From: Siphonodentalium dalli
Lineage: Eukaryota; Mollusca; Scaphopoda; Gadilida; Siphonodentaliidae
Reading direction: 5' to 3'
DNA: 64,000 bases
NCBI GenBank assembly: GCA_032622095.1
Contig: CP136065.1
Coordinates: 117,407,195-117,471,194, forward strand
Under the pieces are notes generated by a model. That model ran no database searches, was not told the origin of the DNA, and was given only the letters and a program-made list of their open reading frames with translations. The position numbers were made by a program, and so were the translations under genes. Each line of letters opens with the position of its first letter. Positions within the stretch are counted from its first letter, which is position 1. Shown here in pieces: positions 10,316-22,300 of this stretch.

Positions 10316-12100
10316 GTATGAATTTGGTGGAAATTGGTGCAAAATATATTTGTATCAGCTTTTGCCTCTTTTGACATATTTAAACCACGCCCATTAGACT
10401 CGTGGATGCATGATATACTGGCGATGATTATATATATGTTTGGTGGTAATCAGCAACTAAACAAATTATGAGAATAGTTATGACCCCACATCACTCACCC
10501 AAACGACAGTAATTTGGCCTCTTTAAATCACACGATGATATTCCTCGTATCATAGAGAAGAATAATATATCAATTTGGTGGAAATCTGGGCTAAAAATAG
10601 TTTATTAAATCAATTGTTGATGCAACGCTGACTCGAACAACGCCATAGTGCGAAGGTGATTATGTATCCGTTTGGTGGAAATCGGCGACAAAACTATTTC
10701 ACCATATTTTTAAAATTTTGCCGACCTCCCCCTTTTCTTACCCTGACACCAACAGCGTCATTTCAGAAATTTTAACCCGCACCATTATCTTCCTTTTAAA
10801 AAGTTACCCCTCTTAGAACGCCTTAGTGCCATCTCGATTGTATCGCTTGAAGTTATATATATATAACGCACACAGACAGTCAGAAAGACAGACAGACGGC
10901 ACGATTTATTGTATCATTTGAGAAGAACGTGTCTGAATTTGATGGTAATTGGTACTAAAAATATTTTGTATCAGTTTTGGTGACCCTCCCGTCCCTATTT
11001 CGGACTCAAGCTGCACACACTAAGAGATGCATATATATGAAATTGGTGAAAAGTGGCGAGTATACAAATTCGTATCAAATTTAAGGTCCCCATATCTCTC
11101 ACCCATAGGGCACCAATTTGGTGTATCTAAACCACACAATAAGATTTCTCGTATCACGGAGAAGAATATGTATCAATCTGGTGGAAATCGGCACTAAACA
11201 TATAGATATAATTTTTTGTGTGCCTCTCATCTTTATACACCACTGACTCGAATGGCCCCACTTGTGACATCCTTAAACCACATGATTACACTCCTGCTAT
11301 CATGGAGATGATTGTTTATAAGTTTGGTGATAATCGGCGACTAAACATTTTTTTTATTATCAAATTTGGTGCCAATCCCTCCCCTCCCCATCTACCACAC
11401 AAACAGCACCACTATGGCATCTTTAAATCACACGATTAGATTCCTCGTATCATGGATAAGAACGTGTATCAATTTGGTAGAAATTGGCGCTCAAACAATT
11501 GTGCATCAATTTTGGTGCCCCTGTCCCTTTCAATGCAACCCTGACTCGAATGAGGACACATTTGACAGATATAAGCCACACCATTAGACTCCTCATACCA
11601 TGTGGGTGATGTTGTATAAGTGTGGTGGCAATCGGCGACTAAACCAATTATCAAATTTAGTGCCCACCCCTCCCAATCTCTCATCCAAAAGACAACAATT
11701 TGGCGTTGTTAAATCGCACAATTAGACTCTATGTATCATGAAGAAGAATATATATCAATTTGGTGGAAATCGGCGCTAAAATTAGTTTTATCAATTTTGG
11801 TGCCCCTCTCCCCTTCCGTGCATCCTTGACTCGAACAACGCCACTTTTGACATATATAAACCACACCGTTGGATTCTTCATATCATGCGGATGATTATAT
11901 GTAAGTTTCGTGGCAATCGGCGACAGAAAAAAATTCTGCCCCTCCCCCTTCCGGGCACCCCTGACTCGAACAACGCCACTTTTGACATATTTAAACCACA
12001 CCATTATATTCCTCATATTATGGGGATGATTATATATAAGTTCGGTGGCAATCGGCGACAATTTGTTTTCTGCCCCTCCCCCTTTTCTGCCCCTGACAAC
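10316..12100. repeat. Degenerate ~145-bp tandem array
   Basis: The marker TTTGGTGGAAATCGGCG, with variants, recurs about 13 times (near 10322, 10439, 10576, 10672, 10939, 11178, 11324, 11472, 11620, 11760, 11909, 12041), spaced roughly 95-150 bp. Between markers come GTGCCCCTCCCC, CTGACTCGAACAACGCCACT, TTTGACATATTTAAACCACA and CATTAGATTCCTCGTATCAT. Units are quite diverged, so the array is old compared with the 361-bp satellite. Short frames are shadows. Confidence 0.8.
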
Positions 12101-12212
12101 AACGGCGTCACTTTAGAAGATTCTAACCCCGACCATTATCTTTCTCGTAAAAAGCTACTCCTAGTAGATCCCTTTGGCATCATCTAGATGTTCCCCTGTG
12201 AATTTCTATAGA

Positions 12213-12214
12213 AC

Positions 12215-12249
<35 letters not shown>

Positions 12250-12290
12250 TTCGCAAATATAGATATAGATATATATATATATATCATTTG
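12213..12290. repeat. GACA microsatellite and TA-rich edge
   Basis: An (ACAG)n run of about nine copies is followed by CAAATATAGATATAGATATA. The same order (GACA tract, then AT-rich edge) ends the elements at 6928 and 6418. Confidence 0.9.
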
Positions 12291-12479
12291 TGGGTACCCG
12301 TTTCAAGGTGAAGATCACATAGGACGGAAAAACTGACCCGATCCCAGTTCCTAGGAAGCCCTAAGTATGTAAGAATCACACAACACGCTCATGTCTGGAT
12401 ACCAAGTACGTAAGAATCACACAACACGCTCACCGACGCTGACGCCCGTGTACAGACGTAAGAATCACATTAGATAGGA

Positions 12480-12525
12480 AGTTTGAGCTCAATCTGTACA
12501 CGCGTTTTGGATTCTATGAAGTACC

Positions 12526-12566
<41 letters not shown>

Positions 12567-12572
12567 TTATAT
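12480..12572. repeat. Left half of the dispersed repeat split by the foldback
   Basis: AAGTTTGAGCTCAATCTGTA, CACGCGTTTTGGATTCTATG and AAGTACCCACAC lead into CA and TA runs that stop at 12572. The same order is continuous at about 7888-7985. The matching right half (CGGAAGTCTCAAATTATATA) resumes beyond 41975. The last six bases here, TTATAT (12567-12572), reappear at 41976-41981 as a possible target duplication. Confidence 0.8.
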
Positions 12573-12600
12573 AGAGATGTACGATTCTGTTAGCCAACCG

Positions 12601-12652
12601 CGTACCGCGATCGCGCCCCGCGATCGCGATCGTAAATCGCGATCAGATCGTA
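12601..12652. other. CGCGATCGCG palindrome cluster at left terminus
   Basis: Six GATC tetramers fall within about 50 bases, several in perfect palindromes such as CGCGATCGCG. Mirrored at 41896-41948. Location about 30 bp from the extreme end suggests a transposase-binding or hairpin-forming site, but this is inference. Confidence 0.6.
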
Positions 12653-12657
12653 TATAC

Positions 12658-12770
12658 CCACCGACATCATAAATATGTCATTGTGGTCAGCGCACCAGTG
12701 GTAATTAAAATAACACCCTACAGAGCCCAGACTTATCAGAACGAGCTCAGCACTAGTCCCGACATTAGCC
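12658..12770 (-). repeat. Degenerate copy of the 361-bp unit in the terminal domain
   Basis: ATGTCATTGTGGTCAGCGCA, then TAATTAAAATAACACC, CAGAGCCCAG and GAGCTCAGCACTAGTCCCGA align in order with the satellite's ATGTCATTGTGGTCAACACA, TAATTACAATTTAACC, GCAGCTGG and GAGGTCAGCACGGGTCCCGA. It is clearly diverged, in contrast to the near-identical satellite units, so it looks ancestral. Confidence 0.65.
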
Positions 12771-12771
12771 T

Positions 12772-13010
12772 TGACCTTGACCTCGCTCATATATGCTCAT
12801 ATAGGCATGTTTCTGGACCTCGACCGATCCGACTAAAATTTAATATGTAGGCATACTTTGATCCCGGGAACAATACGGGTGGGTCAAATTTCACATGCGA
12901 TCGCGTCCTTGACCTTGACCTCTCTCATATATGCTCATCTAGGCATGTTTCTGGACCTTGACCGATCCCACTCAAATTTGGTATATATGACTACTTTGAT
13001 CCCGGGAACA
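12772..13010. repeat. Two ~105-bp direct repeats, offset 138 bp
   Basis: TTGACCTTGACCTC, TCATATATGCTCAT, AGGCATGTTTCTGGACC, GACCGATCC and ACTTTGATCCCGGGAACAAT occur twice, with CATATATGCTCAT at 12788 and at 12926. Read on minus, CAAATTTGAGTGGGATCGGT resembles the end block of the nearby HINE-like elements. Confidence 0.85.
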
Positions 13011-16000
13011 ATTAGTTGATGCATATGTGTAGACAGTGTGACCTCTGGTAGTGGAAAACCGCTCCACGCAGTTGAAATTTGGTAAAAACAGGTCATCACG
13101 GACTTCAATACGTCTATGTACAAACCCGAACATTATTGCTATTATGGCCCGTTTTTAGGGCTCCTAGACACCCCACACGCATAACCCACGAAAATAACAG
13201 GTATGTCATTGTGGTCGACACATCAGCCCTAATTACAATTTATCCCCACGCAGCTGGATTTCTAGAGCACGAGGTCAGCACGGGTCCGGACATATTCTTC
13301 GTGATTTCATATAAATTGGCATTTCTACCTAATTTCGAGGTACCAGGACACTCTACAGAGATATCCCTCCACATTAGTTGATGCATATTTGTATAGAGTG
13401 TGACCGCTAGTAGTGGAAAACCACCCACGCAGTTGAAATTTGGCAAAAGCAGGTCATCACGGAATTCAATACTTCTATGTACAAACCGAACATGATCGCT
13501 ATTATTGCCCGTTTTTAGGGCTCCAGGACACCACACACGCATAACCCACGAACATAGCAGGTATGTCATTGTGGTCAACACATCAGCCCTAATTACAATT
13601 TAACCCCACGCAGCTGGATTTCTAGTGCACGAGGTCAGCACGGGTCCCGACATATTCGTCGTGATTTCATGTAGATTGGCATTTCTACCTAATTTCGAGG
13701 TACCAGGACACTCTACAGAGATATCCCTCCACATTAGTTGATTCATATTTGTAGAGAGTGTGACCGCTGGTAGTGGAAAACCACCCCACGCAGTTGAAAT
13801 TTGGTAAAAGTATGTCATCACGTACTTCAATACGTCTATGTACAAACCGAACATTATCGCTATTATGACCCGTTTTTAGGGTTCCAGGACACCAAACACG
13901 CATAACCCACGAACATAACAGGCATGCCATTGTGGTCAACACATCATCCCTATTTACAATTTAACCCCACGCAGCTGGATTTCTAGAGCACGAGGTCAGC
14001 ACGGGTCCCGACATATTCGTCGTGATTTCATATAAATTGGCATTTCTACCTAATTTCGAGGTACCAGGACACTCTACAGAGATAACCCTCCACATTAGTT
14101 GATTCATATGTGTAGACAGTGTGACCGCTGGTAGTGTAAAGCCGCCCCACGCAGTTGAAATTTGGTAAAAACAGGTCATCACGGACTTCAATACGTCTAT
14201 GTACAAACCGAACATTATCGCTATTATGGCCCGTTTTTAGGGCTCCAGGACACCACACACGCATAACCCACGAACATATCAGGCATGTCATTGTGGTCAA
14301 CACATCATCCATATTTACAATTTAACCCCACGCAGCTGGATTTCTAGAGCACGAGGTCAGCACGGGTCCCGACATATTCGTCGTGATTTCATATAAATTG
14401 GCATTTCTACCTAATTTCGAGGTACCAGGACACTCTACAGAGATAACCCTCCACATTAGTTGATTCATATGTGTAGACAGTGTGACCGCTGGTAGTGTAA
14501 AGCCGCCCCACGCAGTTGAAATTTGGCAAAAACAGGTCATCACGGACTTCAATACGTCTATGTACAAACCGAACATTATCGCTATATTATGGCCCGTTTT
14601 TAGGGCTCCAGGACACCACACACGCATAACCCACGAACATATCAGGCATGTCATTGTGGTCAACACATCATCCCTATTTACAATTTAACCCCACGCAGCT
14701 GGATTTCTAGAGCACGAGGTCAGCACGGGTCCCGACATATTCGTCGTGATTTCATATAAATTGGCATTTCTACCTAATTTCGAGGTACCAGGACACTCTA
14801 CAGAGATATCCCTCCACATTAGTTGATGCATATGTGTAGAGAGTGTGACCGCTGGTAGTGGAAAACCACCCCACGCAGTTGAAATTTGGTAAAAACAGGT
14901 CATCACGGACTTCAATACGTCTATGTACAAACCGAACATTATCGCTAGTATGGCCCGTTTTTAGGGCTCCAGGACACCACACACGCATAACCCACGAACA
15001 TAACAGGCATGTCATTGTGGTCAACACATCATCCCTATTTACAATTTAACCCCACGCAGCTGGATTTCTAGAGCACGAGGTCAACACGGGTCCCGACATA
15101 TTCGTCGTGATTTCATATAAATTGGCATTCCTACCTAATTTGGAGGTACCAGGACACTCTAGATACAGAGATAACCCTCCACATTAGTTGATTCATATGT
15201 GTAGACAGTGTGACCGCTGGTAGTGTAAAGCCGCCCCACGCAGTTGAAATTTGGTAAAAACAGGTCATCACGGACTTCAATACGTCTATGTACAAACCGA
15301 ACATTATCGCTATATTATGGCCCGTTTTTAGGGCTCCAGGACACCACACACGCATAACCCACGAACATATCAGGCATGTCATTGTGGTCAACACATCATC
15401 CCTATTTACAATTTAACCCCACGCAGCTGGATTTCTAGAGCACGAGGTCAGCACGGGTCCCGACATATTCGTCGTGATTTCATATAAATTGGCATTTCTA
15501 CCTAATTTCGAGGTACCAGGACACTCTACAGAGATATTCCTCCACATTAGTTGATGCATATGTGTAGAGAGTGTGACCGCTGGTAGTGGAAAACCACCCC
15601 ACGCAGTTGAAATTTGGTAAAAACAGGTCATCACGGACTTCAATACGTCTATGTACAAACCGAACATTATCGCTAGTATGGCCCGTATTTAGGGCTCCAG
15701 GACACCACACACGCATAACCCACGAACATAACAGGCAAGTCATTGTGGTCAACACATCATCCCTATTTACAATTTAACCCCACGCAGCTGGATTTCTAGA
15801 GCACGAGGTCAGCACGGGTCCCGACATATTCGTCGTGATTTCATATAAATTGGCATTTCTACCTAATTTCGAGGTACCAGGACACTCTACAGAGATAACC
15901 CTCCACATTAGTTGATTCATATGTGTAGACAGTGTGACCGCTGGTAGTGTAAAGCCGCCCCACGCAGTTGAAATTTGGTAAAAACAGGTCATCACGGACT

Positions 16001-16139
16001 TCAATACGTCTATGTACAAACCGAACATTATCGCTATATTATGGCCCGTTTTTAGGGCTCCAGGACACCACGCACGCATAACCCACGAACATATCAGGCA
16101 TGTCATTGTGGTCAACACATCATCCCTATTTACAATTTA

Positions 16140-19100
16140 ATCCCACGCAGCTGGATTTCTAGAGCACGAGGTCAGCACGGGTCCCGACATATTCGTCGTG
16201 ATTTCATATAAATTGGCATTTCTACCTAATTTCGAGGTACCAGGACACTCTACAGAGATAACCCTCCACATTAGTTGATGCATATTTGTAGACAGTGTGA
16301 CCGCTGGTAGTGTAAAGCCGCCCCACGCAGTTGAATTTTTTTAAAAACAGGTCATCACGGACTTCAATACGTCTATGTACAAACCGAACATTATCGCTAT
16401 TATGGCCCGTTTTTAGGGCTCCAGGACACCACACACGCATAACCCACGAACATATCAGGTATGTCATTGTGGTCAACACATCAGCCCTAATTACAATTTA
16501 ACCCCACGCAGCTGGATTTCTAGAGCAGGAGGTCAGCACGGGTCCGGACATATTCGTCGTGATTTCATATAAATTGGCATTTCTACCTAATTTCGAGGTA
16601 CCAGGACACTCTACAGAGATATCCCTCCACATTAGTTGATGCATATGTGTAGAGAGTGTGACCGCTGGTAGTGGAAAACCACCCCACGCAGTTGAAATTT
16701 GGTAAAAACAGGTCATCACGGACTTCAATACGTCTAAGTACAAACCGAACATTATCGCTATTATGGCCCGTTTTTAGGGCCCCAGGACACCACACACGCA
16801 TAACCCACGAACATATCAGGTATGTCATTGTGGTCAACACATCATCCCTATTTACAATTTAACCCCACGCAGCTGGATTTCTAGAGCACGAGGTCAGCAC
16901 GGGTCCCGACATATTCGTCGTGATTTCATATAAATTGGCATTTCTACCTAATTTCGAGGTACAAGGACACTCTACAGAGATAACCCTCCACATTAGTTGA
17001 TGCATATTTGTAGACAGTGTGACCGCTGGTAGTGTAAAGCCGCCCCACGCAGTTGAAATTTTTTAAAAACAGGTCATCACGGACTTCAATACGTCTATGT
17101 ACAAACCGAACATTATCGCTATTATGGCCCGTTTTTAGGGCTCCAGGACACCACACACGCATAACCCACGAACATATCAGGCATGTCATTGTGGTCAACA
17201 CATCATCCCTATTTACAATTTAACCCCACGCAGCTGGATTTCTAGAGCACGGGGTCAGCACGGGTCCCGACATATTCGTCGTGATTTCATATAAATTGGC
17301 ATTTCTACCTAATTTCGAGGTACCAGGACACTCTACAGAGATATCCCTCCACATTAGTTGATGCATATGTGTAGAGAGTGTGACCGCTGGTAGTGGAAAA
17401 CCACCCCACGCAGTTGAAATTTGGTAAAAACAGGTCATCACGGACTTCAATACGTCTATGTACAAACCGAACATTATCGCTATTATGGCCCGTTTTTAGG
17501 GCTCCAGGACACCACACACGCATAACCCACGAACATAACAGGCATGTCATTGTGGTCAACACATCATCCCTATATACAATTTAATTCCACGCAGCTGGAT
17601 TTCTAGAGCACGAGGTCAGCACGGGTCCCGACATATTCGTCGTGATTTCATATAAATTGGCATTTCTACCTAATTTCGAGATACCAGGACACTCTACAGA
17701 GATAACCCTCCACATTAGTTGATGCATATTTGTAGACAGTGTGACCGCTGGTAGTGTAAAGCCGCCCCACGCAGTTGAATTTTTTTAAAAACAGGTCATC
17801 ACGGACTTCAATACGTCTATGTACAAACCGAACATTATCGCTATTATGGCCCGTTTTTAGGGCTCCAGGACACCACACACGCATAACCCACGAACATATC
17901 AGGTATGTCATTGTGGTCAACACATCAGCCCTAATTACAATTTAACCCCACGCAGCTGGATTTCTAGAGCAGGAGGTCAGCACGGGTCCGGACATATTCG
18001 TCGTGATTTTATATAAATTGGCATTTCTACCTAATTTCGAGGTACCAGGACACTCTACAGAGATATCCCTCCACATTAGTTGATGCATATGTGTAGAGAG
18101 TGTGACCGCTGGTAGTGGAAAACCACCCCACGCAGTTGAAATTTGGTAAAAACAGGTCATCACGGACTTCAATACGTCTATGTACAAACCGAACATTATC
18201 GCTATTATGGCCCGTTTTTAGGGCTCCAGGACACCACACACGCATAACCCACGAACATAACAGGCATGTCATTGTGGTCAACACATCATCCCTATTTACA
18301 ATTTAACCCCACGCAGCTGGATTTCTAGAGCACGAGGTCAGCACGGGTCCCGACATATTCGTCGTCATTTCATATAAATTGGCATTTCTACCTAATTTCG
18401 AGGTACAAGGACACTCTACAGAGATAACCCTCCACATTAGTTGATGCATATTTGTAGACAGTGTGACCGCTGGTAGTGTAAAGCCGCCCCACGCAGTTGA
18501 ATTTTTTTAAAAACAGGTCATCACGGACTTCAATACGTCTATGTACAAACCGAACATTATCGCTATTATGGCCCGTTTTTAGGGCTCCAGGACACCACAC
18601 ACGCATAACCCACGAACATATCAGGTATGTCATTGTGGTCAACACATCAGCCCTAATTACAATTTAACCCCACGCAGCTGGATTTCTAGAGCAGGAGGTC
18701 AGCACGGGTCCGGACATATTCGTCGTGATTTCATATAAATTGGCATTTCTACCTAATTTCGAGGTACCAGGACACTCTACAGAGATATCCCTCCACATTA
18801 GTTGATGCATATGTGTAGAGAGTGTGACCGCTGGTAGTGGAAAACCACCCCACGCAGTTGAAATTTGGTAAAAACAGGTCATCACGGACTTCAATACGTC
18901 TATGTACAAACCGAACATTATCGCTATTATGGCCCGTTTTTAGGGCTCCAGGACACCACACACGCATAACCCACGAACATATCAGGTATGTCATTGTGGT
19001 CAACACATCATCCCTATTTACAATTTAACCCCACGCAGCTGGATTTCTAGAGCACGAGGTCAGCACGGGTCCCGACATATTCGTCGTGATTTCATATAAA

Positions 19101-19385
19101 TTGGCATTTCTACCTAATTTCGAGGTACAAGGACACTCTACAGAGATAACCCTCCACATTAGTTGATGCATATTTGTAGACAGTGTGACCGCTGGTAGTG
19201 TAAAGCCGCCCCACGCAGTTGAAATTTTTTAAAAACAGGTCATCACGGACTTCAATACGTCTATGTACAAACCGAACATTATCGCTATTATGGCCCGTTT
19301 TTAGGGCTCCAGGACACCACACACGCATAACCCACGAACATATCAGGCATGTCATTGTGGTCAACACATCATCCCTATTTACAAT
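16140..19385 (-). repeat. 722-bp dimeric higher-order repeat
   Basis: A-type and T-run B-type units alternate strictly, so the sequence repeats every 722 bp: corresponding points at 16498, 17220, 17942 and 18664. The T-run variant (GAATTTTTTTAAAAACAGG) marks every second unit. Confidence 0.85.
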
Positions 19386-22300
19386 TTAACCCCACGCAGC
19401 TGGATTTCTAGAGCACGAGGTCAGCACGGGTCCCGACATATTCGTCGTGATTTCATATAAATTGGCATTTCTACCTAATTTCGAGGTACCAGGACACTCT
19501 ACAGAGATAACCCTCCACATTAGTTGATGCATATTTGTAGACAGTGTGACCGCTGGTAGTGTAAAGCCGCCCCACGCAGTTGAATTTTTTTAAAAACAGG
19601 TCATCACGGACTTCAATACGTCTATGTACAAACCGAACATTATCGCTATTATGGCCCGTTTTAGGGCTCCAGGACACCACACACGCATAACCCACGAACA
19701 TATCAGGTATGTCATTGTGGTCAACACATCAGCCCTAATTACAATTTAACCCCACGCAGCTGGATTTCTAGAGCAGGAGGTCAGCACGGGTCCGGACATA
19801 TTCGTCGTGATTTCATATAAATTGGCATTTCTACCTAATTTCGAGGTACCAGGACACTCTACAGAGATATCCCTCCACATTAGTTGATGCATATGTGTAG
19901 AGAGTGTGACCGCTGGTAGTGGAAAACCACCCCACGCAGTTGAAATTTGGTAAAAACAGGTCATCACGGACTTCAATACGTCTATGTACAAACCGAACAT
20001 TATCGCTATTATGGCCCGTTTTTAGGGCTCCAGGACACCACACACGCATAACCCACGAACATAACAGGCATGTCATTGTGGTCAACACATCATCCCTATT
20101 TACAATTTAACCCCACGCAGCTGGATTTCTAGAGCACGAGGTCAGCACGGGTCCCGACATATTCGTCGTCATTTCATATAAATTGGCATTTCTACCTAAT
20201 TTCGAGGTACAAGGACACTCTACAGAGATAACCCTCCACATTAGTTGATGCATATTTGTAGACAGTGTGACCGCTGGTAGTGTAAAGCCGCCCCACGCAG
20301 TTGAATTTTTTTTAAAACAGGTCATCACGGACTTCAATACGTCTATGTACAAACCGAACATTATCGCTATTATGGCCCGTTTTTAGGGCTCCAGGACACC
20401 ACACACGCATAACCCACGAACATATCAGGTATGTCATTGTGGTCAACACATCAGCCCTAATTACAATTTAACCCCACGCAGCTGGATTTCTAGAGCAGGA
20501 GGTCAGCACGGGTCCGGACATATTCGTCGTGATTTCATATAAATTGGCATTTCTACCTAATTTCGAGGTACCAGGACACTCTACAGAGATATCCCTCCAC
20601 ATTAGTTGATGCATACGTGTAGAGAGTGTGACCGCTGGTAGTGGAAAACCACCCCAAGCAGTTGAAATTTGGTAAAAACAGGTCATCACGGACTTCAATA
20701 CGTCTATGTACAAACCGAACATTATCGCTATTATGGCCCGTTTTTAGGGCTCCAGGACACCACACACGCATAACCCACGAACATATCAGGTATGTCATTG
20801 TGGTCAACACATCATCCCTATTTACAATTTAACCCCACGCAGCTGGATTTCTAGAGCACGAGGTCAGCACGGGTCCCGACATATTCGTCGTGATTTCATA
20901 TAAATTGGCATTTCTACCTAATTTCGAGGTACAAGGACACTCTACAGAGATAACCCTCCACATTAGTTGATGCATATTTGTAGACAGTGTGACCGCTGGT
21001 AGTGTAAAGCCGCCCCACGCAGTTGAAATTTTTTTAAAACAGGTCATCACGGACTTCAATACGTCTATGTACAAACCGAACATTATCGCTATTATGGCCC
21101 GTTTTTAGGGCTCCAGGACACCACACACGCATAACCCACGAACATATCAGGCATGTCATTGTGGTCAACACATCATCCCTATTTACAATTTAACCCCACG
21201 CAGCTGGATTTCTAGAGCACGAGGTCAGCACGGGTCCCGACATATTCGTCGTGATTTCATATAAATTGGCATTTCTACCTAATTTCGAGGTACCAGGACA
21301 CTCTACAGAGATAACCCTCCACATTAGTTGATGCATATTTGTAGACAGTGTGACCGCTGGTAGTGTAAAGCCGCCCCACGCAGTTGAATTTTTTTAAAAA
21401 CAGGTCATCACGGACTTCAATACGTCTATGTACAAACCGAACATTATCGCTATTATGGCCCGTTTTAGGGCTCCAGGACACCACACACGCATAACCCACG
21501 AACATATCAGGTATGTCATTGTGGTCAACACATCAGCCCTAATTACAATTTAACCCCACGCAGCTGGATTTCTAGAGCAGGAGGTCAGCACGGGTCCGGA
21601 CATATTCGTCGTGATTTCATATAAATTGGCATTTCTACCTAATTTCGAGGTACCAGGACACTCTACAGAGATATCCCTCCACATTAGTTGATGCATATGT
21701 GTAGAGAGTGTGACCGCTGGTAGTGGAAAACCACCCCACGCAGTTGAAATTTGGTAAAAACAGGTCATCACAGACTTCAATACGTCTATGTACAAACCGA
21801 ACATTATCGCTATTATGGCCCGTTGTTAGGGCTCCAGGACACCACACACGCATAACCCACGAACATAACAGGCATGTCATTGTGGTCAACACATCATCCC
21901 TATTTACAATTTAACCCCACGCAGCTGGATTTCTAGAGCACGAGGTCAGCACGGGTCCCGACATATTCGTCGTCATTTCATATAAATTGGCATTTCTACC
22001 TAATTTCGAGGTACAAGGACACTCTACAGAGATAACCCTCCACATTAGTTGATGCATATTTGTAGACAGTGTGACCGCTGGTAGTGTAAAGCCGCCCCAC
22101 GCAGTTGAATTTTTTTTAAAACAGGTCATCACGGACTTCAATACGTCTATGTACAAACCGAACATTATCGCTATTATGGCCCGTTTTTAGGGCTCCAGGA
22201 CACCACACACGCATAACCCACGAACATATCAGGTATGTCATTGTGGTCAACACATCAGCCCTAATTACAATTTAACCCCACGCAGCTGGATTTCTAGAGC

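Larger units (their letters stand above)
8972..12283 (-). mobile_element. Possible larger Helitron-like element with tandem core
   Basis: The left edge CTAGCAGGGTTACCCGGCGT with a GGGT/ACCC-type hairpin resembles the other elements; the right edge is a long GACA tract then CAAATATAGATATAGATATA. Between them lie a 240-bp tandem duplication and the ~145-bp array. Whether this is one element is inference; the ends could belong to different copies. No Rep/helicase homologue was found. Confidence 0.25.
12573..13010 (-). repeat. Left terminal domain of the foldback element
   Basis: 438 bp mirror-matching 41538-41975, with only isolated differences (e.g. GTATATACCCACC here against GGTTGGTATATAC there). 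It contains a GATC-rich palindromic cluster, a degenerate 361-bp-like block, and two direct repeats offset 138 bp. A 66-codon frame is conserved in both arms only because the DNA is. Confidence 0.9.
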
